From the NCBI GenBank assembly GCA_050084515.1, contig CM114273.1:40548001-40612000 (forward strand): 64,000 nucleotides of DNA, given 5' to 3'. The notes below the pieces were generated by a model. That model was not told where the DNA came from and ran no database searches. It saw only the letters and a program-made list of their open reading frames with translations. Origin of the DNA: Blasia pusilla. Its lineage: Eukaryota > Marchantiophyta > Marchantiopsida > Blasiales. The translations under genes were made by a program, and so were the position numbers. Below are positions 57,041-64,000 of the stretch, piece after piece. The first letter of the stretch is position 1. Every line of letters starts with the position of its first letter.

Positions 57041-59424
57041 TCAAAAGTACAAAATTGTGGGTATCACACAATCTGTCGAACCAACCACCGATGATTGGGG
57101 CAGGCCCAGTCGGAACCGCATTGCTGTAGTGTAGGTAAGTGGTGCGATGTGGAAAGTCGGCATGAGGGGATGAGCCCCCACCCATGAGCCTGCCCCCTTT
57201 CCGAAGCAAGAGCGAATACGGGCCCAAACCTCTATGGGGATATTCCCGTCCGACATATTAGCTCTAAACAATGCATCAAAGTGGGCTTCCATCAAAGAAG
57301 ATTGGAGCCTAGACTGTCCGGAGGTAACTAGGGAAGAGAAAGTGGGAAGAACTGCTCTAGCCTCAACAAGAAGGGAGTCTCTACAAGCTGTGAGTGAAGA
57401 CTGAAGTGGGAAAAGACCATCCTCAACCTGGGAAATGTAATGTAAAAGTAGCGGTCTATCCCTAACAAAAAATTGGGAGCAAAGGAGGGGTGCTACAGTG
57501 GCCCAACTCCCTAAAAAAGCCGAAGATGCCACTAACTGAGTCGCTATGAGACCTACTCCACCAAAGGCAATCGGCCAAGAAGCCTGTCTACAAGCTAACT
57601 CCCCCGCGGGGCACTCTAAGGAGCCGAGTCCTAGAAGATCCCCAAACGCCTGCATGATCTTTCTATCAAAGGATCTATACAAGGAAGAAATATGGCTAGA
57701 CGCCCACACGATTCTACACAGATAACCAAGTCTACAAGCAAAACATGACGAGAGGATTCCATAAGCTACTTGAGGGTCACCAATCCTCGTGAGATCGTTG
57801 ACGTGGAGAAGATCCTGGGTAAGAGCCGCCGCCACAAAACTCGAAACAAAGTCATGGCTCTCGAGTGGGACTCCCAAGGCGCGAAGCCCTCTAACACGTG
57901 TCAAAAAACCATCCGGTACATGAATATATGTTGACAAGCCTGATGAAGATCAAGCCTTGCACTTTCCCACCTTCACCGCGAGGCCAACATGTGCCAACTG
58001 TGCTGAAAAGTGCTGAAATGCAGGAACGACAAGGCCTCCAGGGCCAACAATGTGAGTATCATTTGCCAACGAAGGGAACATGCAACGCGGGAAAGCCTCA
58101 ACCGTATAAAGAACCGCTCGATAATGAGCCAAATCAAACAATGCACCACCCAAGGGATCACCCTGACGCGTCCCGGTAGCAAACTCCAAAACCGTGACCT
58201 CCTCCTCCAACCTACCGTGGTGAAAATAGAGGGTCGAGGGGGCCCCATAAAAGGCCTGCACGAAGGGAGTCAGACTCGCAATAGGACCCTCTGCGTCTCT
58301 CAGCTCTGTGAAGATAGTTGCCCGAGACACTGAGTTACAAGCGTTCTCCACATCAACTTGGAGAACCTTCCACTCAGGATGTACCTAAAGAGCACCTCAC
58401 ATATGGTGATCGGACGGATCCCTCCATCCTCCTTCGAGAGTGCCAAAAGTCGCCCCGCCCCCAATACATGGGCTACTGCTGTTGGCACTCTTCCCTGAGC
58501 TAGGTGAGAGGCAACCTGAAGCAACTCGGAAAAGCTGCTAGCAGAGTCCTCGGGGGGAAAGAAATCATGAAGGTGTTCGTACATCATAGCGGACAACCCT
58601 CCGGCTGCTATCCTAGGGGAACGCTCGAGTGCCCGTGCAAAGAGGGACCGGTCTAGGCATAAAGTCGTGTCAAGATGGAAGTCACGTACAAAAGCTGGAA
58701 TACCAACCCTTGGACGAGGATGCAGCCTTCGAAGGGCGTCAATGGTAACAGTGGAAGGAGGAGCCATATCCATAGGGCGAAGCGCACGAGCCGCTCGCGA
58801 GTACTCCCCGGCTCATCCAAGTGTTCTACATCGTCGCAATCTGGCTGCTACAAGATCATCCACTAGGAAACCAAGTGAAGTGCTACCTCTGGCATATGCC
58901 ACGAACTCGCTCTGCAGAGACTCCCAATCACCTCTTCGAAAGCGCCGTAATCGGGCCACAACCTCTCTATGGCCAGCCTTCCCTCCTAGGGTATAGCGAA
59001 GATACCATCGTGGAAGGAGAAGTAGTAGATACCACGAGAGCTCATCCATAGGATCAAGCGTGATCCTAGATAGAGGAAGGAGGAAAGTCTGGCGGAGCTC
59101 ATCCCGAATGGCATGGGGGATCCTATGAAACAACCTCGGGCATGGAAAACGGGTCTCAAAGAGACATGTGATGCTGCCAGGGTAGGACCTCAACCACTCC
59201 CATGCCTCGGGAGGGGGCGATGTTGCATGAAGCACCGGTGAGCATCCATGATCGACTGGAGGAACCACCCATCCAAATCTATCAAAGTGAGGATGTTTAG
59301 CCGCTACGTGGTTCCGAATTCCTGAACGAGTGAATAATTCACGACTACAAGGGCATTTCGTATCCCGACTAGACGACCAACGGGCCTCTATGCGAGGGGT
59401 CGATGCTGGTCGAGGCATGGACAC
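57041..59424 (-). mobile_element. Non-LTR retrotransposon (LINE) with N-terminal zinc finger
   Basis: Minus-strand frames in order. 59,424-58,813 starts MSMPRPASTP and has a C2H2-like finger, CPCSRELFTRSGIRNHVAAKH. 58,773-58,300 has SLFARALERS, SKEDGGIRPITICEVLFRYI (the RT finger-domain motif). 58,351-57,950 has TGTRQGDPLGGALFDLAHYR and SLANDTHIVGPGG, the position of the catalytic Y/F-A-D-D, here L-A-N-D. 57,937-57,041 has RQASWPIAFGGVGLIA. One frame change occurs near 58,330. The first catalytic Asp is Asn, so RT should be dead. No apurinic endonuclease domain was seen. A second, much older copy lies at 232-1,440. Confidence 0.85.
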
Positions 59425-59588
59425 TGCTCACCAAGAAGAGAACATGACCCCCTCCATCAAACTCGAGAGACAATCCCCACCATAATCCACTTCACAACCC
59501 CCATTCGAACTAGCACTAATGATAATCGACTCTCTTCCCGACCACGGTAATGCTCTCCCTAGTATGAACTCTCATCTACCATCTTCAC
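59425..59588 (-). other. LINE 5' flank or leader
   Basis: Shares blocks with 1,280-1,440 (gactctcttccc, tctcaactacc or tctcatctacc), so the LINE probably extends to about 59,590. Confidence 0.5.
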
Positions 59589-59749
59589 CTAGGACTTATG
59601 GCCCAACCCCTTCCCAAAACAACGGAGAAGTAATATGAAAGTACTAATGATATGAAAAAAAAAAGAAGACAAAACCGAAGAAAAATAGATGAGAATAGAA
59701 TGGATAACGCGAGCAAGAAACATGCGGGTTATAAGATTATAGCCCTCAC

Positions 59750-60041
59750 CATACTCCGCCTCCTTAGAGCTCTCCAACGCGACGTTGTCGAACTCACCAC
59801 CAACTATCATGGTCGAACGGCCTAAGGAGGTTCGACACGCAACGTGGTTAGCGGCGAAAACTAATCCCACAAAAACTAGGAGTGTAAGGAGGAAGCAAAG
59901 GAGCGGTGTTTGATGCGGTCGAATTATGGCAGCTGCTTCGAAAGGAGATCTGCGCCCTTTCATTCTTTCGTTCTGTGGTCCGTGGGCATCCACAACTCCA
60001 CTCCATTCCGCTCCGTTCCATCTCCCTCCCCTCCCCGCCAA
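59750..60041 (-). CDS. Possible first exon of a membrane-anchored protein, divergent from the ABC gene
   Basis: A minus-strand frame whose start may be ATG at about 59,961 (MKGRRSPFEAAAII) or 60,041. It has a short basic N-terminus, one strong transmembrane segment (LLCFLLTLLVFVGLVFAANH) and a luminal-type stretch STMIVGGEFDNVALESSKEA, then GAGTATG|GTGAGG, a fair splice donor at about 59,750. This is a type II membrane anchor layout, common in Golgi enzymes. No downstream exon was found; the LINE begins only about 160 bases further on. The rest may lie far to the left beyond the transposons, or the gene may be truncated. Confidence 0.4.
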
Positions 60042-60235
60042 CTCCGTGGTCTTATCGCGGGCGACCCCCCATTCTGTCTTGAGAGATGAATTGAAGGCTG
60101 CCCAGAGAGAGGAGAGGGATGAATTGAAATCTGCACAAGAGAGAGAGAGAATGGATCTGTGTGTCGTGGGCAGATAGAGAGAATAGAATTGATCTGTGTC
60201 CTGAAAGAGGAACGAAAACTATCTGTGTCTACGGA

Positions 60236-60275
<40 letters not shown>

Positions 60276-60389
60276 GGAGCGCAATTGATAGAGAGTGGAT
60301 TGATCAAGCGGTGTGTCGTACGGTGTCGGTGCGCGACACAGGAGAAGGAAGAGGGAACCGGACGCGAGAGGATTTTGTTGAGATACGAG
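60042..60389. promoter_or_regulatory. Presumed bidirectional promoter with GA tract
   Basis: The interval between the minus-strand membrane-anchor exon and the ABC gene start. It includes short ga runs at 60,134-60,150 and (ga)n at 60,238-60,271. GA/CT tracts are common in plant core promoters. No TATA box was identified. Confidence 0.4.
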
Positions 60390-60710
60390 ATGACAGAAAA
60401 TGGAGAGGCGCAGGCGAGTTTGGAGGTGACTGCAATGCAATTCGCATACCCAGGAAAACCGCCGTTCATCAGCAATTTCTCACTCGCACTCCAGCCAGGC
60501 TCCCGCTGTCTTCTGATCGGTGCCAATGGAGCGGGTACATCCACAACTCTGGCATGCCTGCTTCTGCACATCTGCTCTAATGACTATGGAAATTCTGACG
60601 GTCGTTCTAGGTGCTCTTGCTACTTTGTGCACGGACATTTCCATCTTTTAGCCAGATCTACATTCGAAGTTGTCTCTATAACAGGTTGCAACGGTCATCA
60701 TCAGTCCAAT

Positions 60711-60754
<44 letters not shown>

Positions 60755-63700
60755 ATCCCAATCAGGTAAAGTAGATGGTGTGGTGAAGAGTTTCTTGGTT
60801 GACACTTGGGAGCTCCGCACCAACATGTTGTTTGGTCAGCACTCACACTATATGAGAGTGTCTCCCTCCTCTCATATGGTACCTTCGTCACTTCTTTTTC
60901 TCTCTACACCCATCCCAGTCTCAAGCACGGTCCAACCAGGGCGCGGGGTCTGTGGTCGCAAGGCTACGACAGGCACTACTTAATGAGTACAGTCTCACTG
61001 TGCATCACATCAGAGTAAAGCGGTCTGTCATTCTGCATACCATTCTTCCGTAACTGGAATGTGCCGCGGCAGTGTGGTATGCCAACGCCGAACAAAGTGA
61101 CAGGGTATAAGCTGTGCAGCTGAGAGCGTTTCGGGGTATAATGTCAGCTTCCTAACGAACGGCCAGAGTTGGTGCAAGATCAGAACTTGGAGAGGAACCC
61201 TTGAAGGATAGACGTGACATCGCCAAGTTGAAATGGTGGAGGCAGCTGGATTCCCATCGCTATCCTAAAGTAATGATGGGGTAAAGTTGGCCCAAAGGAG
61301 GCCAGTAAAGCCGACCAAATCTTGGACGAAAAATATTCAAGAGATTGTGAAAGCAACCAAGCTCCCTGCAGGGCCTGAAGTGTGGGAGCAAGATGAAAAA
61401 CCATTTGTGGATACCATAACCAAAGCAGTGGGCAAACTCTCACAGCAGAACAGCACCGAGGAAGCCATGAGAATGTCTGATCCCTCTCTCTTGACTGTAT
61501 ATCCTGAACAAGCAGAACTGAAGAACTATTTGTGGGGTACCCCTTGCTTGGGAACCTAGCTTAAGTTCAAGTTTAGGACTGGGGCCTTGAACCACAAGAA
61601 AAGAAGGATAGGAACACAACTAAACTCTCGCACCTTGTGTGATGGTGAGAATGTAACTTTTAGTTACTCGGTCTCATGCACAAAATTTATATCACACAGA
61701 CCAAGGCATATGCTGATATTGCTAAGCTGGTAACACCACAACTGTTCAACACCTTCAGCAGCCTAGATTCACTGCCCAAAGCTGCTGTACTGGTAAGTAA
61801 TTTGTATTGGGGATCCCAATCAGGTCAAGTAGATAGTATTTTTAAAGAGCTTCCTAGTTGACACTTGGAAGCTCCGCACCAACACTTTGTATGGTCTGCA
61901 CTCAATATATGAGAGTGTCTCCTTCCTCTCATATGCTACGTTTTTCATTCCTTCCGCTCTAAACGAATCACGTCTTCCTCTTTTTACACCCATCCCAGTC
62001 TCTTGCACTGTCCAAGCAGGGCTCAGGGTCTATGGTCACAAGGTTAAGACAGACATTACTGAATGAGTACAGTCTCTATCTCTAGCCAGATTCACATTGC
62101 TAAGTGTGTGAAAGCTAGAGATGCTCACCTGAGCTAAGAGGACCTGATTGGACATCCTTGTTGCTCTCGGTCTAGACTTAAGTGTTGCATATGAACTATC
62201 ACAAATCAAACTCCCATGGGTCCCTTGGGTCCCTGTGGACAAGAAATAATTTCATTCATTCTCTCTTTTTCTGAACACAGTTGAAACGGGAATGGTTTGT
62301 TGAGTAGGATTTGGTGATTCAACTTGCACTTTCCTCTTTTTGTGTTCATTAGAAAACTGACGAGGTGTGGGGATCTGGGGTTGTTATTATGGCATCAGGG
62401 AAGACAACACTGCTCAGAATTCTGGCCGGTAAGCACATGGTGGGAGGCAGGGATGTGGTTCGTGTCTTAGGTCGCTCTGCATTTCATGACACCGGTCTAG
62501 TCTGCAGCGGACAGCTAGTTTACTTGGGTGGCTCTTGGAGTCGAACTGTGGGTTGCGCGGTAGGTGTCTGGAAGGTCTCACATTTTGATTGGCTTGTTCA
62601 AAGTGGCTGCAGTTTCTGTCTGTGCAGATAGTTGCTTTTGGGAACCTTTGACATGTGGGCTTGCAATTGCGCAGGGTGAAGTTGCTCTTCAAGGAGACTT
62701 CTCAGCAGAATTTATGATTTTCGGAGGTGAGTTCTGTGCCCGACCAGATGATTGATTGTCACTTCAATGTTTGGGTGTCAATGTGATGGCAGTGCTGAGG
62801 CCATTGTCGCTGTAAATATGTTTTGCCTTGCCATTGATTTGTTTCCCAGATTATCATAGAGTTGGTAAATGTGCCCTTGATGCCGGGAAGGAAATTCAGC
62901 ATCCAGGTCTTCATGGGTGTTTCTTTGAGTTTGGTGAATTTGCTTCTTGTGCTACTCTCATAATTCAGCTGGTCCCCCCTGCCATCATACAAATGTCCTA
63001 CTTCTACCCATCTCTTTCTCTATGTCACTGAATTCACATGTCTTCTGCCCTTAGCAGTAGATCCATGAGAAAATGATTGACCAGCAGAAGTATCTCCTTG
63101 TACAAAGTCAGAGCTAGCATCAGCTAGACCATCCATGATTTCAGCTTGTACACAATCAGCAAATCAGTTCCTATCTCTATTGCCAAATCAGAGCCCTACC
63201 ATGATGTGACTCTTCTTACTATCTAAGAGATACTAAGAAGGATTCTACAGTCACACCTTGCACTCACACTACAGGTCCTCACATGTCACCAGCTCAGAGA
63301 TCAGACATGGCTCACCATTGAGCACAAACAATCTCCATCAGCATACTAGACAAAACAACCTGCCTTCCAGTGAGGCTCTAGCAAGCACAGCAATTAGTCT
63401 CAATCTCCTCTTCCTATTCTCTGATCACTCTGCAGCAGGACCAAGAGCCTCAGGAGTCCTCACCAAAACTGTGCATGCTGTAGAATTGACTTCTGCTCTG
63501 TAAACAGAGACATTATATACATGAGGGTGAGCACTTCTGGCCCTTGGATCTTCTTGAACAGATCCATACCCTAAATAACAGATGGTGGCTAGCCCTAACT
63601 CGAGAATTGCCCTAATTCAAGGTTACCCTAAAAAGATAGAGGAACACTAAGTTATCTCTAGCTAACTAAATTAGTATCCAACTAAGTTAGTATTTGACTA

Positions 63701-64000
63701 ACTACTTTTAGGGCATGACTAAACTAGATATTAACAAATTTCAACAATCCAAACCGAGTTTGTGAATGGTTCCTGTTCCCTTAGATGGCAGTGGTTCAAG
63801 AACTGGTGAGATCAGGCAATACACATTATATAGCGGGTGGCTGGTCGGATTTGGGGATTCAGATGTTGGTTCGTGCAGGTAAGAAAGGAGTGGGTTGTTC
63901 CGAATGTTCGTTTTGCTGATTGTTGTTTGGTCGGTCTTGCATCACAGTGGAGGGTGTGGATCCAGAAAGAAGACAGAGACTGATAGAGCTCTTGGATATT
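60390..64000 (+). CDS. ABCI20: ABC transporter I family protein of the ABCI19/20/21 type (partial, runs off the window)
   Basis: Soluble ABC ATPase (one nucleotide-binding domain, no membrane helices). In Arabidopsis the ABCI19-21 group forms a cytosolic/ER-associated complex linked to cytokinin response. Exons: 60,390-60,534; 62,399-62,559; 62,675-62,726; 63,948 to beyond 64,000. Translation gives [20 protein letters not shown], then the Walker A motif completed across intron 1 ([19 protein letters not shown]), [64 protein letters not shown]. Order and wording follow the ABCI20 family closely. Splice phases are 1, 0 and 1, all GT-AG. ABC signature, Walker B and the stop lie outside. Intron 1 (1.86 kb) holds two copies of the dispersed repeat. 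The symbol is by family; 19, 20 and 21 cannot be told apart here. Confidence 0.9.
60690..61000 (+). repeat. Dispersed AYADIAKL-type repeat, partial copy in ABCI intron 1
   Basis: After a (ct)n tract at 60,714-60,751 comes ggatcccaatcaggtaaagt, then reading [46 protein letters not shown] and the tail ggcactacttaatgagtaca. Only the 3' half of the repeat is present. Confidence 0.75.
61180..62092 (+). repeat. Dispersed AYADIAKL-type repeat, longest copy in ABCI intron 1
   Basis: The fullest copy seen. A 5' frame at 61,287-61,559 reads [20 protein letters not shown]; then ggaacctagcttaagttcaa; then [20 protein letters not shown] and [13 protein letters not shown] ending at a GTAAG-like donor; then ggatcccaatcaggtcaagt and the shared tail to 62,082. 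The block layout looks like exon-intron-exon copied as DNA, so the repeat may be a DNA-level duplicate of a gene piece. Confidence 0.7.

Noticed and set aside
61287-61559. An additional exon of the ABCI gene
   Set aside because: The frame belongs to the dispersed repeat (matching 26.0-26.1 kb) and would break the Walker A motif, which is restored by joining 60,534 to 62,399.

Overview
This window looks like nuclear DNA of a streptophyte, most likely a land plant. Three split host genes with ordinary plant splice sites sit in a large mass of plant-type transposable elements (Ty3/gypsy, CACTA, LINE, Helitron). I cannot name the species. The gypsy element and the intron-rich genes would fit a non-flowering plant (bryophyte, lycophyte or fern grade), but that is inference.

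Layout. 1-9.4 kb: decayed repeats, with an old LINE copy on the minus strand and a broken Helitron-type helicase near 6.1-7.0 kb. 9.4-13.0 kb: an intact seven-exon plus-strand gene (385 aa) for a plastid-type DUF1995-like protein with a C-terminal SAP motif; one intron has a GC-AG boundary. 13-21 kb: AT-rich DNA ending in a good Helitron 3' terminus at 19,066. 21.2-25.4 kb: an intact nine-exon minus-strand MATE transporter (559 aa). 26-33 kb: fragments, including copies of an unnamed dispersed repeat and of a gypsy gag. 33.96-56.87 kb: one Ty3/gypsy element whose 3' repeat is split by a 13.3-kb CACTA transposon (43,218-56,538, 3-bp target duplication TGA). 57.0-59.4 kb: a LINE of the same family as the copy at the left edge. 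59.6-60.4 kb: an apparent two-way promoter between a minus-strand membrane-anchor exon and the plus-strand ABC protein gene of the ABCI19/20/21 type, which runs off the right edge.

The most unusual object is the gypsy element. Its pol frame reads protease, then a C5-cytosine DNA methyltransferase domain (motif I, Pro-Cys catalytic motif, ENV motif, C-terminal motifs in unpermuted order), then reverse transcriptase, RNase H, integrase and a C-terminal PHD finger. A DNA-methylation writer and a putative histone reader are thus carried by one retroelement. Its terminal repeats are also odd: A1 ... B1-A2-B2 instead of a clean pair of LTRs, with several strong hairpins around the TATA box. This copy is dead, with stop codons and frameshifts, many of them transitions. 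The CACTA transposon inside it carries foreign DNA in its right arm: a tRNA-Ala-like sequence, GA tracts, a dispersed-repeat copy and a duplicated possible gene fragment.

The host genes have no evident shared pathway. They are neighbours separated by nested insertions. Exon coordinates come from reading splice sites and checking phase by eye; no search or alignment program was run.
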